From the NCBI GenBank assembly GCA_002104945.1, contig MCFH01000001.1, positions 62,001-126,000 on the forward strand: a DNA stretch of 64,000 nucleotides. Reading direction: 5' to 3'. The position numbers and the translations under genes are program-made. This stretch comes from Piromyces finnis. Taxonomy: Eukaryota; Neocallimastigomycota; Neocallimastigomycetes; Neocallimastigales; Neocallimastigaceae. Within the stretch, counting starts at the first letter, position 1, and every line of letters starts with the position of its first letter. The notes under the pieces were generated by a model. The model searched no databases. It was not told the origin of the DNA and saw nothing but the letters and a program-made list of their open reading frames with translations. This document shows, piece after piece, positions 1 to 11,421 of the stretch.

Positions 1-42
1 TTTTATATAAAGAAAATTTTATATATTTACCTTATTTTGATT

Positions 43-60
43 CTCCGGTTCGAAGGACCA
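43..60 (-). promoter_or_regulatory. Primer binding site (tRNA-Tyr type) of an LTR-A element
   Basis: On the minus strand this reads TGGTCCTTCGAACCGGAG, one base after the end of the LTR that covers 62-1994. TGG directly after an LTR is the classical tRNA-primed site. Its complement ends in CGAAGGACCA, which matches the acceptor end of eukaryotic tRNA-Tyr genes as I remember them. The element body would continue leftwards out of the window, so only about 40 bases of its leader (1-42) are visible. Confidence 0.6.
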
Positions 61-61
61 T

Positions 62-1994
62 TGATATAATTTGATAATAATCTTAATTTTGAATTTTACT
101 TCAAAAAGTGATTATTATATTATATCTTTGAGTATAACTATATAAGTTATATGGATTAGAATTTAAAATTGTTTTTATAAAAATTAATAAAATTGTTTTA
201 TTAAAAACACTGAATTGTTTTATTAGAAACACTCGTTTTTCTAATATTTAATTATTTAAAATTTTATTCATTTAATTATAAAAGTGATTATTAAAATTAT
301 AAAAATATCAATTAAACTATATAATATTTCTTTATTAATAATAATGATGATGATTAAAATAAGAATATTTATATGTATTTATATTTTCTTTTAAATTTAA
401 ACTATTTACATTAAAATAATAAAATTAATAACTATTTACAATAAAAGTAATAAAAGTAATTAAAAATAACAATAAAAGAAACAATTAAAAATTAAAGAAT
501 ATAAAAAGTTATTTATTTTACAATTAATTAAAATAATAATTATTTTTAATATTTTAATAAAAGTGTTTAATTATATTATTTTATAACATGAATTATTATA
601 TTTGTTTACTTTTAAAGTGTAATTTACTAACGAAATTATTAAATATTTAATTTAACAATTAATTTAAAGTTATATATTTTGATCTCGATTAATTAAAGTT
701 CATTGTTTTCTTTCAATAATTAAAATATATGCAGTGTTAAGGATTAATTTTATTTTAGAATTTTGGTATAGTAATTAATTAAACTATAACTTATTTTAAG
801 TTATTTTTAGGGTTAACTTAAAAATCAGGTTTAATAATAATTTTATATTTATTAATTTCATTATTTATCAAATACTATGTAAAAGGTTTATTATATGTTA
901 GCTAATAAGTTATCACTATTCTAGTTAATTAAGTTAGTTATTACCTCTCTATACCAGTTAATAACTAAATAAAGTTTTATAAAAAATAATAAAAGAAATA
1001 AAATAAATATTATAACACTAAAATAAATATAAATAAATATATAAATACTATTAGGAAATAAATTTACTTAATAATTATTGTTAACTATATCTTTTATTTA
1101 TTAATTATAATTATTATACATTATTTATTATTATAGTTACTAATTTACTCTAATACTAACGCTAAAGTATTTAATGTTAGTTTATGCTACACTATTTAAC
1201 TATAGTAGTTTATTTTCTTTACCACTTGATTGGGTAAAGCAAATAAACTTTCTATTTAATTAATAACCATTTGTAAAGATATCAAACGCCTCTGTTTGAT
1301 ATCTTTAATGTAACTTTAGCCACAAGTATTATTGTTTAAGTTACACAATTTATATTACAGAAAAAGAAAATGAGACATAATTTATTTATTAATAATTAAA
1401 GTTTGAAACAAAATAAATTATTAATTTATTTTTAATGTTTTACAAATAAATTAAATTTCTCAATTTAATTTCTTAGTTTTAGTATTGTTTTTGATAGAAA
1501 AAGATGAATAGTATATAAATAATAAATGATTAATATATAAATAATACATGGGCACATATTCAAATTAAATAGTATTTGATTTGAATTGCCTATTTAATTT
1601 TACTAAAATAGTTATAGTTTAAATATTCTATTAATAATTAAGCTTTTAGTGTAGGTTTTAAATAATAATATATTTTAAATAAATAGTTATAATATAATAT
1701 AAATGTATTTAGGAAAAATATAAATAGAAGATATTTTTCATCATTTTATCAATGTAATTGTTATTAATAAAATTTCTTTTATAATAAAAGATATTTTTAA
1801 TAAAACAATTTTTACTTTTATTTTAAATTTAGTGTTATTGTAATAGAATAGATATCCTAATCTATTCTTTTAGTGTCAACATTACACCATTAATATATGG
1901 TTATGCATATATCTGGCCAATAAATGGTGACCAGAATATATGGTTTCAATTGAAATATTTGTGGGCAAACTTATGGCCACAAATATTTCTTACA
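62..1994 (-). mobile_element. LTR-A, 5' LTR of a minus-strand gypsy element, split by a solo LTR-B
   Basis: The LTR reads TGTAAG... on the minus strand from 1994 and ends ...TATCA at 62. It is the reverse complement of the LTR starting at 58422, downstream of a gypsy pol, and of the copy at 3543-4760. Removing the nested insertion leaves about 1.3 kb. Its first 300 bases form a chain of hairpins, including a 13-bp stem right after TGTAA. The tRNA-type primer site at 43-60 identifies it as a 5' LTR whose element lies left of the window. Confidence 0.75.
1272..1886 (+). mobile_element. Solo LTR-B inserted in LTR-A
   Basis: A 615-bp unit beginning TGTAAAGATATC and ending CATTACA, the same as the LTRs of the full element at 44770-50952. 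It is flanked by a 5-bp target-site duplication CCATT at 1267-1271 and 1887-1891; removing it restores the LTR-A sequence seen at 3543 and 58510. It contains the 13-bp hairpin near its start and the TATAAATAGAAG promoter motif. No internal sequence remains, so it is a product of LTR-LTR recombination. Confidence 0.9.
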
Positions 1995-2013
1995 TATTAG
2001 AAATAATTAAATT

Positions 2014-2079
2014 GTATTAGTAGTTAGTAGCTAAGACTTTGAGTCTGAATGACACTAGTTCGAGACCTCATAGATACTA
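2014..2079 (+). other. tRNA-like relic (A-box and B-box spacing)
   Basis: A D-arm-like stretch (GTTAGTAGCTAAGAC), an anticodon-arm-like stretch with TTTGAGT, and a B-box GTTCGAGACC stand at tRNA spacing and resemble tRNA-Gln(UUG). The acceptor and T stems do not pair well, so it is not a functional tRNA gene. Similar modules lie in LTR-C and near 40500. The rest of 1995-2389 is AT-rich with nothing else recognisable. Confidence 0.4.
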
Positions 2080-2389
2080 TTTTAAAAATTATAATTTTAT
2101 TTTTAAATTTTATTTTATATGAAGATTATTGATTGGCTAAGAATTTTAAGTTGAAAAAATTTTATAAATTAATTTAAAAAATATTTAGTATAAATACGAA
2201 TGAATTTTCCCAAATATTTTAAAAAATCGAGATTTTATTAATAAATAATTATATTATTAAACACTAACTTATTAAGTTAAATTCTATGTATTTTTAATAA
2301 TATTTTTATAAATTAATAATTTACAGAATATTTTAAAGTGTTAATATTACTAAGTTATTTAGTAATTATTATAATTTGTTTTTTTATTA

Positions 2390-3542
2390 TTAGACACATT
2401 TCTTTACAATGTCTTGGAACTTTAGCCCTACAGCAAGTTTCGCAAGATTTGACAAATTTCTTAACATCATTATAATATTTAGGCCACCAGAATTTACGAC
2501 TAATTAATTCAATAGTCTTAAACATCAAAGTGACCAGCCGAAATGGAGTTATGATGAATCTTAAGAACAAGAGTTCTTGAGTCAACTGGAACGTAAATAA
2601 GATCGTTATAAAGTAAATATCCATCCCTATCGATCTTATATTTATTGATATTTTTACATGGAGGCGATGATATACATTTATTGTCAAAGTAAGAAAATAC
2701 TTTATCATAAAACACATCATTTTTTAAGGAGTTCAAAATAGAAAGTATTAAAGAATTATCATTTTTATTATAATTATTAATTACATTACAAGAAATTTAT
2801 TACATGAAATATTGGTGAAAACGTGATCACTTCTCCTGGATAATAAATCAGGTTTTCCAGACTTTTTACCAGCTCTATAAATTAACTTGAAATTGAAGCG
2901 AGATAGAAATTCGTACCATCTAATCTGTCATTGAGAAAGCATTTCTGGTTTTCTAGGGAAAGTCAAATTTTTATGGTTAGTATAAATAATAAATTAATGC
3001 CTAGCATCCTCCAAATAGTGTTTCCATTCTTCAATAGCAACTTTAATAGCAAGAAGTTCTTTATCATAGATTTGGTAATTTCTTTGAGACTTTGTTAAAC
3101 TTTAAGAAATGAAAGCAACAGGATGCAATTGTCCATCAAATTCTTACGATAAAATTGCACCGACAGCAAAGTTATTTGCATCAGTCTCAACGATAAAGGG
3201 TTTATTGCTATTTGGATGTTTAAGTATGGGTGCGGAAGTGAACAGCTTTTTAAGAGTATCAAATGCTTTTTGTTGTTCTGATCCACAAACAAATGGGTCA
3301 TTTTTTCTAGTAAGTTTGTGTAAAGGACCAGCTACTTTAGCAAAATTTTTAATTAATATTCTATAATAATTACACAAACCAATGAATGATTGGACTTCTT
3401 TAACAGTAGTGGGAACAGGCCAATCGAGGATAGCACTGACTTTACTACTATCCATCTTTAATCCATCTCTTGATCTCACATAACCAAGGAAAGTTGTCTC
3501 AGAGACATCGAATTCACACTTCTCTAATTTAACAAACAAATT
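2390..3542 (-). pseudogene. Degenerate gypsy pol fragment (RT thumb, RNase H, integrase zinc finger), B-like
   Basis: Read on the minus strand from 3542, the fragment gives the RT thumb and connection (motifs KLEKCEFDV, ILDWPVP, FIGLCNYYR), then RNase H ([26 protein letters not shown]) and finally the HHCC integrase finger (ISAGHF, KSCETCCRAKVPRH). Residues closely follow element B1. Several frameshifts and stops interrupt RNase H (about 2880-3140) and the finger, so it cannot be translated as a unit. Both ends are abrupt: 3543 abuts an LTR-A copy in the opposite orientation and the left end fades near 2390. It is a dead internal fragment, without protease, RT palm or integrase core. Confidence 0.8.
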
Positions 3543-4760
3543 GACCATATATTAATGGTTATTAATTAAATAGGAAGTTTATTTGCCTTACCCAATCAAG
3601 TGGTAAAGGAAATAAACTAGAATAGTTAAATAGAATAGTGTAAACAAACGTTAAATACTTTAGCGTTAGTATTAAAGTAAATTAATAACTATAATAATAA
3701 TTAATGTATGATAATTATAACTAATAAATAAAAGATATAATTAAAAAGTAATTATTTAAGTAAATTTATTTCATAATAATAATTATTTGTTTATATTTAT
3801 TTTTGTGTAATAATATTTATTTTAGTTCTTTTATTATTTTTTATAAAACTTTATTTAGTTATTAACTCGTATAGAGAGGTAATAACTAACTTAATTAACT
3901 AGAATAGTGATAACTTATTAGCTAACATATAATAAACCTTTTACACGAAATACAATGATAAATAATGAAATTAATATATAAAATTATTATTATACCTGAT
4001 TTTTAAATTAACCCTAAAAATAACTTAAAATAAGTTATAGTTTAATTAATTACTGTACCAAAATTCTAAAATAAAATTAATCCTTAATACTGCATATATT
4101 TTGATTATTGAAAGAAAATAATAAACTTTAATTAATCGAGATCAAAATATATAACTTTAAATTAATTGTTAAATTAAATATTTAATAATTTCGTTAGTAA
4201 ATTACACTTTAAAAGTAAACAAATATAATAATTCATGTTATAAAATAATATAATTAAACACTTTTATTAAAATATTAAAAATAATTATTATTTTAATTAA
4301 TTGTAAAATAAACAACTTTTTATATTCTTTAACTTTTAATTATTTCCTTTATTGTTATTTTTAATTACTTATATTACTTTTATTGTAAATAGTTATTATT
4401 TTATTGTTTTAATGTAAATAGTTTAAATTTAAAAGAAAATATAAATACATATAAATATTCTTATTTTAATCATTATTATTATTATTGATAAAGAAATATT
4501 ATATAGCTTAGTTAATATTTTTGTAATTTTAATAATCAATTTTATAGTTAAATAAATAAAATCTTAAATATTTAAATATTAGAAAAATGAGTGTTTCTAA
4601 TAAAACAGTTTAGTGTTATAATAAAACAATTTTATTAATTTTTATAAAAACAATTTTAAATTCTAATCCATATAACTTATATAGTTATAATCAAAGATAT
4701 AACATAATAATCACTTTTTGAAGTAAAATTCAAAATTAAGATTATTATCAAATTATATCA
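3543..4760 (+). mobile_element. LTR-A copy, missing its first 93 bases
   Basis: This is the inverted counterpart of 62-1901: the same hairpin around the ACCCAATCAAGTGG loop, the same CTAACG...CGTTAG hairpin and the same terminal TATATCA. Compared with the full copy it lacks the first 93 bases, cut exactly where the B-like pol fragment ends. With the copy at 62-1994 it forms a 1.2-kb inverted repeat around a 1.5-kb spacer. TATA-like sequences lie near 4440-4460. Confidence 0.75.
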
Positions 4761-4800
4761 ACAAATTTGGTGAAAAAGAATAAAACCTTTATACGTTATA

Positions 4801-4815
4801 ATATCCTCCTTCTAG
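4801..4815 (-). promoter_or_regulatory. Polypurine tract of degenerate chromovirus H
   Basis: Minus strand CTAGAAGGAGGATAT lies just downstream of the H pol end and just before a sequence resembling an LTR start (TATAACG, probably mutated TGTAACG). Element C has the comparable tract GGAGGAGGACCA before its 3' LTR. The H 3' LTR itself is lost; LTR-A takes over at 4760. Confidence 0.5.
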
Positions 4816-6215
4816 TGTCGGATTCCAGATATCATTGAATATGGTTTGTCTTCTGTGTTTTCCCATGAACGATCTTCGGCAGAATATCCTTTCCAGTCGA
4901 CAAGATACTGAAGTATTCCATTGTTAATTCTTGAATCCAATGTTCCGTTTACTTCATACTCTAGCTCATCATTTACTAATATGGGGAGCAGCTTCTGGAT
5001 GTCCCGGTTTTCGAATGAGTTCTCATTATAGGGCTCGAGATTGGATATATGAAAAATGGGGTGTCTTCGGTATTGTTTGGATAGTTTTAACTTGAAATTT
5101 TGATTTTCCAAACATTCAATAATTTCATATGGTCCCGATTTCCTGGGATCTAATTTCTTCAAATTTGTTTTTCCTTTGGGATAGAACAATCATTCTTTGT
5201 CACCTACATTTAAACTGGGAGGCTCTTGCCTTTTCCTATCAGCATATTCTTTGAATCTTTCTTGAGCTTCTTTCATATTATCCTTTAGTTTATCAAGTGT
5301 TGTACCAATGTCACATATAACTTTCTCCGCTTCTGAAACTAAAGAAGTTATTGGAAGGTCAATCAAAAATTCTGAATCATACTTTAAATTAGCCTTGAAA
5401 GGTGACATTTTAATGGATTCCTGAATAGCATTGTTAGGCAAATTCTGCGAGTGAAATATACGAACTCCAGTCAGAATGTTTACTGTTAGTGAAACACCTG
5501 AGATACTGTTCAATTATACTATTAAGCCTTTCTGTTTGTCCATCAGTCTGTTGGTGATGGACAGTTGAAAGTTTGGATTCACAGTGTAGTAGCTTACAAA
5601 AATGTTGGAAGAATTTGGAATTGAATTGTCTAACGCGATCTGATATAATTTCCTTTGGAATACCATGTAGTCTGAATACATTATCCAAGATAAGTTGTGC
5701 AGTTTCTTCAGCTGAGGGAAGCTTTCTAAGTGGAATGAAGTGACCCATCTTCGATAATCTATCAACCACTGTTAGGATAGCAGAATAATTGTTCGATTTT
5801 GGTAGATCTGTAATGAAATCAAGAGATATTGAAGACTATTGTTTTTCAGATATTGAAAGTGGTTGAAGAAATCCATATGGTTTATGATTATTGTTTTGTT
5901 TCTATTACATGTGTCACATGAATTTACAAATCTACGTACATGCCCCCTCAGATTCTTCCACCAAAATTTCTACTAATAAGTTCGAGAGTTTTCCTAATAC
6001 CAAAATGGCCGGAAGAAGGGGAATTATGATGGGATTGAAGAATTTCAACACGAAGGACTTCGGGAATGTAAATCCTAAAGTTGTAAAGAAGAATGCTATC
6101 CTTTAATGAAAAAGGGAAATATGGAATATTAAGTCTTCTGGAGTTGTTGATAGAATTAAAGTAAGGATCTGAAGATAGGACTGAACGAATCTTTTCTAAT
6201 AGGGAGCTATCACTT
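4812..6215 (-). pseudogene. Chromovirus H integrase with chromodomain, degenerate
   Basis: Minus strand, upstream to downstream: traces of an HHCC finger (5850-6100), an integrase core from about 5800 (VDRLSKMGHFIPL, then SDRVRQF where SDRGxQF is expected, then TDGQTERLN), a GPY/F-like C-terminal segment (SGPYEIIECL, FHISNLEPY) and a terminal chromodomain (ILQYLVDWKGYSAEDRSWE, 4840-4930). Three reading frames are needed, with frameshifts near 5510 and 5190, and the Gly after the second catalytic Asp is Val. The chromodomain places H in the chromoviruses, whose integrases are guided to marked heterochromatin. It continues the pol pseudogene at 6220-8201. Confidence 0.8.
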
Positions 6216-6219
6216 AGAG

Positions 6220-7507
6220 TTATAACGGAGGAAATGCTAGTGAAATTAGAAGTGAACCTGAATTAGAAACTTTATGTTCATAATCAGGTCTACGAGATAA
6301 GCAATCAGCTCTATTCTTCGAACCAGGTTTGTATTTAATCACAAAATCAAAACGGGAGAAGAAGATACTCCAGCGGATGTGACGTTTGGAAAGATGATCT
6401 GGTTTACGCTCAAAAAGAAGATTACGATGATCGGAGAAGACAGTGATTTGGTGATTAGCACCTTCAAGATGGTGCCTCCAGGTCTGAAAGGCTTCTTTGA
6501 TAGCAAGGAGTTCCTTGTCGTAAATAGGGTAATTACATTCGGCGTTGGTTAAAGCTCTCGAGAAGAAAGAAATAGGGTGAAGAGAACCATCAAATTCCTG
6601 AAGAAGGACACTACCGATAGCGAAGTTACTGGAGTCGGATTCAATAATGAAAGGTTTGTTCGGATCGGCATGGCGAAGGAGACTGGCGGAAAGAAAAGCA
6701 TTTTTTAAATTATTGAAAGCTGAGACGGCAGAAGAGTCCATAATAAAAGGAACATTTTTCTTTAATAATCGAGTCAAGGGCGCAGCGATTTTTGAAAAAT
6801 TTTTTATAAAGCGCCTGTAGTAATTACAGAGACCCATGAATTGTTGGATATGTTTGGTATTTTGGGGAAGAGGCCAATTAAGAATGGCGTCTACTTTATT
6901 CTTTTCCATTGATATACCAGAACCAGAAAGATGGTGACTAACAAAATCAATTTCAGGGACATCCAATTCGCATTTTTCGAGTTTAACATAGAGGTTATTC
7001 TTGAGAAGACGTTCGAGAATTAAGCGAACATGTTTATGATGTTCTTCTAAAGTATTAGAAAAAATGAGAATATCATCAATGTAAGTGAAGGCAAAGTCGT
7101 CGAGGAAATCACTTAAAATATCGTTGATAAAATGCTGGAAGGTAGCTGGGGCATTTTAAGACCGAACGGCATGACTAAATACTCAAAATGACTAAATCTA
7201 GTGTTGAAAGCCGTTTTATATTCATCACCTTCCTTAATTCGAGCAAGGTTGTATGCGGAACGAAGGTCGAGCTTAGTGAAGAATTTAGCTCCACTGACTT
7301 TTTCAAAAAGATCATTGATTAGCGGAAGGGGATAGGAGTTCCTAATAGTGATATCGTTGAGTTTTCTGTAGTCAATGCACATCCGAAGCGAATTATCCTT
7401 TTTCGAACGAATAAGACAGGGGCGCCGGCTGGGGAGATAGACTTCCGAATAAAGTTCTTTTCTAAGTTTTCTTTAATATAATCCTTAAGCGTCTTTGTTT
7501 CCTCCAC
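6220..7507 (-). pseudogene. Chromovirus H reverse transcriptase and RNase H, degenerate
   Basis: From 7507 downwards on the minus strand: the RT start ([10 protein letters not shown]), the fingers and palm ([38 protein letters not shown]), a broken stretch around 6970-7140 that would hold the catalytic YxDD (ADFAFTYIDDILIF is visible near 7080), the thumb (LNWPLPQNTKHIQQFMGLCN) and RNase H ([46 protein letters not shown]). Frameshifts near 7390, 7145 and 6966 break it. G+C is somewhat higher than in neighbouring relics, so decay may be fairly recent. Confidence 0.8.
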
Positions 7508-8201
7508 AGTGAGAGAATAAATTGGACCGTAAAGGAGAGAAGAGTCAGGTTATAAATCGATTTTACAGTCATAAGGCCTATGCGGAGGAAGTTCGTTTGC
7601 TGCTTTTTCAGAAAAGACGTCCTTAAAGTCAATGTAAAAATCCGGAATAGAGGGTGTTTTCGAAGGTGAATCTCTAGAGAGACAAGTGATATAAATTGCA
7701 AATTTTTGAGAGTATGACGTTGGAGAACGGTGAGAAGTGCTAAAATCAGGTTTACTTACCGGAGAGGAAGCAGGGATGAATGAATCAATAGAAGGTGAAG
7801 AGGGAGTCGAAGAGATTGAGTGAAGATGAATATCCAAATTATTTGTTGAAACACGAGTCATTACACGGAGGGTTTTCGCAATTAGGTTTAAAATATGCTT
7901 TATTAGTTTCAAATTTAGATACATCTTTTTTAAAATAAAATTTTTTACAATCAAAATCTACGACTGCCCTATTTGAATTGAACCAAGGGGTACCAATAAT
8001 TGGAGGTAGAGAATAATCATCTGTGATAATGAATTGAATAGAAAATGATTCATCTTTAATATATAATCCTAAGAGGTTTAGGCATTCCCAAAATATTAGA
8101 AGTTTTCCCATCACAATCAATGGTTCCAGATATTTTTGAATCCGATACTGGAATACTATATTTCTCAATAAAAAATTTGGAGATAGTTTTTTCAATAGCA
8201 C
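7508..8201 (-). pseudogene. Chromovirus H protease remnant and linker, truncated
   Basis: The minus-strand frame from 8201 carries the C-terminal half of a retropepsin-like domain (SIQFIITDDYSLPPIIGTPW), followed in other frames by a Ser/Pro-rich linker and the segment before RT (FSEKAANELPPHRPYDCKIDL, the same motif as NEKxxExLPPHRPYDCEI in B and C). The catalytic DSG/DTG part, the nucleocapsid and all of gag are missing: coding similarity stops at 8201, at the edge of a 56-bp repeat flanking a solo LTR-C. Confidence 0.65.
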
Positions 8202-8249
8202 CTTCCAATAAATATATATTAAAATGATTAATATTAATTTATATAATTA
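8194..8249. repeat. 56-bp direct repeat, left copy
   Basis: Starts AATAGCACCTTCC and ends ATATAATTA. It recurs exactly at 8776-8831 on the other side of the solo LTR-C. Its last five bases (AATTA) are the LTR's target-site duplication, so the LTR sits at the junction of a tandem duplication. Confidence 0.85.
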
Positions 8250-8770
8250 TGTAACGAGTTTCTATATAAAGAATTTATTAATGTAGGAATTAATAATATT
8301 TATATAGAAAAATAAATTTTGTATTCCCTATAAGTCAATAAATTTATTTATTTAAAATAATTTTTTATTATTATTAAGTTTTTTAAAAATAAAGATTTAA
8401 ATTTAAAAGTTAATAAAAACACAACTATTTAATTTTTGATTCACATCACTTCTATTTATACTTTTTCTAAATCTGATGTGGCTAAATTAAAAATTAAATT
8501 TTCTTTCTAAATTATTCTTTAAATTAATTAAAAATTACATAAAATGAATCTCGTGATAAAAATACATAAAATATTTAATTTTTCGAATATTCGAACTTAT
8601 TCTTTTTCGAATAAGTTCTATAAGTTTCTATGAGTTATAAATTAAATTAGTTAAATAAATAATTTAAAATAAATTTTGGATCAAGGTGTGAGTCGAACCC
8701 GAGTGATCCAGATTAATGTCTTAAATACTAACCATTAAGACAATATTAATTTTCTAATAGATTCGTTACA
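8250..8770 (-). mobile_element. Solo LTR-C
   Basis: A 521-bp copy of the LTR of element C (22065-22585), running TGTAACGAATC...CGTTACA on the minus strand. Target-site duplication AATTA at 8245-8249 and 8771-8775. It includes the promoter motif TATAAATAGAAG (minus) and, close to its 5' end, a tRNA-like module at 8677-8746. No internal sequence remains. Confidence 0.9.
8677..8746 (-). other. tRNA-like module inside LTR-C
   Basis: Minus strand: a D-arm-like AATGGTTAGTATT within an 8-bp hairpin (TGTCTTAA/TTAAGACA), then GGGTTCGACTC as a B-box at exactly tRNA spacing, closed by GGATCA/TGATCC. The stems do not make a full cloverleaf. The same module is in the C 3' LTR (22492-22561), so it belongs to the LTR rather than being a chance insertion. 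Confidence 0.5.
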
Positions 8771-8775
8771 AATTA

Positions 8776-8831
8776 AATAGCACCTTCCAATAAATATATA
8801 TTAAAATGATTAATATTAATTTATATAATTA
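8776..8831. repeat. 56-bp direct repeat, right copy
   Basis: Exact partner of 8194-8249, separated from it by the solo LTR-C and its 5-bp target-site duplication. Downstream, 8832-9629 is more than 85 percent A+T with no coding signal that I can see. Confidence 0.85.
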
Positions 8832-9629
8832 AAGTCATTATTCAAGTCATCCAACTTTCTATAAATAATTCAATTTAAAAATTCTCCATAATTATTAAAT
8901 AAGGTTAGATAATAAATATTCTTGATTACAAACCTAATCAATTATAAAAATTAATTAATAATTTTTCAAATAATTTTGATTAATAACCTCAATCATAATC
9001 AAACCAAAAAAGCCTTTGGATCAAAAATCATTAGTTATAATTATTAATTAATTAATCATGAGAATATATAATTAGTATCAGTAATTGTTATTCTCAATTT
9101 ATAATATTAAATATTTACAATTTAAAATGGTTAAAACAATACTTTTATTTTAAAAATAATTTAAAAGATTAATCTTAAGATCTATCATATGAATTCATAT
9201 TATTAATATCAATATCAATTATTAATATTTTAATTTAAAATTATTTTATTTTTATCCTTATTATTAATATCAATATTAATATCAATGTAATTTTATTATA
9301 TGTATAAAAAATATTTAACAAAGAATTGAAATCAATTTTGAAATTCTTTGTAAGATTATTAATTATTAATTATTAACTATAATATAACTTAATAAATATT
9401 ATCTTAATAAATAAATAATTAATAAACAAATTTCATAATTAAATTATATTAAAATTTTTATTTTAAATATAAAAACCTATTTAATTTTAAATTAGTATTA
9501 ATTAAATTCTTTAATAAGTTCTGAAGAAAAGATTTAATAATAAATAAGTTTAATATTTTATTAGTAAATTAAGTTATATTATATAAAACATTCTGACCAA
9601 GTTACATATCAATCCTATCCCACTTTACA

Positions 9630-10085
9630 AACCATATATTCTGGTCACCATTTATTGGCCAGATAGGTATGTATGACCATATATTAATGATTATTATTTA
9701 AATAGGAAGTTTATTTGCTTTACCCAATCAAGTGGTAAAGAAAATAAACTAATATAGTTAAATAGTATAGCTAAAACTAACGTTAAATACTTTAGCGTTA
9801 GTATTAAAGTAAATTAATAACTATAATAATAATTAATGTATTATAATTATAATAAATAAATAAATAAAAGATATAATTAACGAATAATTATTTAAGTAAA
9901 TTTATTTCATAATAATATTTATATATACTTATATTTATTTTGTGTTATAATATTTATTTTCTTTTTTTTATTATTTTTTATAAAACTTTATTTAGTTATT
10001 AACTCGTATAGAGAGGTAATAACTAACTTAATTGACTAATTAATAACTTATTAACTAATAATATAAAAACCTTTTACAACGATAC
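9630..10085 (+). mobile_element. LTR-A fragment
   Basis: Matches LTR-A from ACCATATATTCTGG through the ACCCAATCAAGTGG hairpin and the CTAACG...CGTTAG hairpin to about AAACCTTTTACA. The first 50 or so bases and the last 700 or so bases of the LTR are missing. It abuts the tandem repeats that begin at 10090. Confidence 0.7.
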
Positions 10086-10100
10086 TTTTGTATTTCATAA

Positions 10101-10475
10101 AACTATTCTAAACTATTTATACTAATTGTAATTTTACATTTTTAATACATGATTATATTCATAATATATTTTATAATACTAAACTATTCTAAACTATTTA
10201 TACTAATTGTAATTTTACATTTAATAATAAAATAACTTTTAATACATGATTATATTCATAATATATTTTATAATACTATTGTATTTCATAAAACTATTCT
10301 AAACTATTTATACTAATTGTAATTTTACATTTTTAATACATGATTATATTCATAATATATTTTATAATACTAAACTATTCTAAACTATTTATACTAATTG
10401 TAATTTTACATTTAATAATAAAATAACTTTTAATACATGATTATATTCATAATATATTTTATAATACTAAAGTTA
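10101..10475. repeat. Higher-order tandem repeat, 191-bp dimer x2, each monomer carrying a TATA motif
   Basis: Monomers start AACTATTCTAAACTATTTA at 10101, 10182, 10292 and 10373, so spacings alternate 81, 110, 81 and the dimer period is 191. The longer monomer has an extra AATAATAAAATAAC segment. On the minus strand each monomer contains TATAAATAGTTTAG, resembling the promoter motif TATAAATAGAAG of LTR-B and LTR-C. A fifth, diverged monomer is at 10661, and a related single copy lies in reverse at 41340-41440. Confidence 0.8.
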
Positions 10476-10660
10476 AACTTAAGACTTAATCTTAATTATT
10501 AAGTTTAAGTATTGTTAATAATATTTATAATATTAATTATTATCTAATTTCAATATAATTCATTGAATATAATATTAATAATTATAATCTTTCAATTCAA
10601 AGATTATAAGTTATATTATTAAAATAAGATAATAATCTTTACAAAGATTTAATTTCACAA

Positions 10661-10790
10661 AACTATTCTAAACTATTTATACTGATTGTAATTTTACATT
10701 TAATAATAAAATAACTTTTAATACATAATTATTTTCATAATATATTTGTAACGGTATTCAGTATCGTTATGTCACAATAACATATATAAA
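10661..10790. repeat. Diverged fifth monomer plus TGTAAC hairpin
   Basis: AACTATTCTAAACTATTTA recurs at 10661 with small changes. It ends at TGTAACGGTATTCAGTATCG near 10748, which has a short inverted repeat (TAACG/CGTTA) like the LTR starts elsewhere in the window. It may be an LTR boundary. The stretch 10476-10660 is AT-rich relic sequence. Confidence 0.4.
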
Positions 10791-10892
10791 GATTTAAAAA
10801 ATTTGGACACATGGAAAAAATTAAAAATTTTTTTTTAAAATTTGAAATTTTTTAATAAAAATTTAAAAAATAAATTTTTTCAAATTTTCAAA

Positions 10893-11311
10893 GTATAAAA
10901 TTTCTAATTTTTGAAATTATTAAATTTATTTTTTAAATTGTTAAAATTTTATTATTAAAAATTTTATTTTAAATTTATTAACTATTTACAATAATTATAT
11001 TAATTATTAATTTATAAAAATTAAATATTTTATAATTAGATAATAATTAATTAAAATTAAAAAATGTAATAGTTAAAATTGTTCATGTATAAAAAGAACA
11101 AAAATTGACAAAAATTACGAAGCTTTAGCGTTAGTAATTTTATTAACTTTAATATTTTTAATAACTTAATATATGCTGATATTAAGTTATTACTAAAATA
11201 AAAATATTATTTAAATTTCTTTATATAAATATTATTATCTAACCCTTTACGCCTTCAATAGGAAAACGTATTATATTTGTTAATTAATATAACTAGTGTG
11301 TTTACCACACT
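10893..11311 (+). repeat. Long inverted repeat, left arm
   Basis: From about CAAAGTATAAAATTTCTAA to ...TTTACCACAC, matched in reverse by 11942-12448. Recognisable landmarks are GAAGCTTTAGC, the TGTATAAAAAGAAC stretch, the palindromic TTAAGTTATTACT region and GCCTTCAATAGGAAA. Together the arms enclose a 0.6-kb spacer with a coiled-coil ORF, the layout of a foldback or DIRS-like element. Confidence 0.75.
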
Positions 11312-11421
11312 TTTCTTTAATAAAAAAACGCTTTTTGACATTACTAACACTTATTAAAAAAGTGCGCTGAACACCAATTAGTTAGTAATTATTAATAACT
11401 AAATATAATAATTAAAATTTA

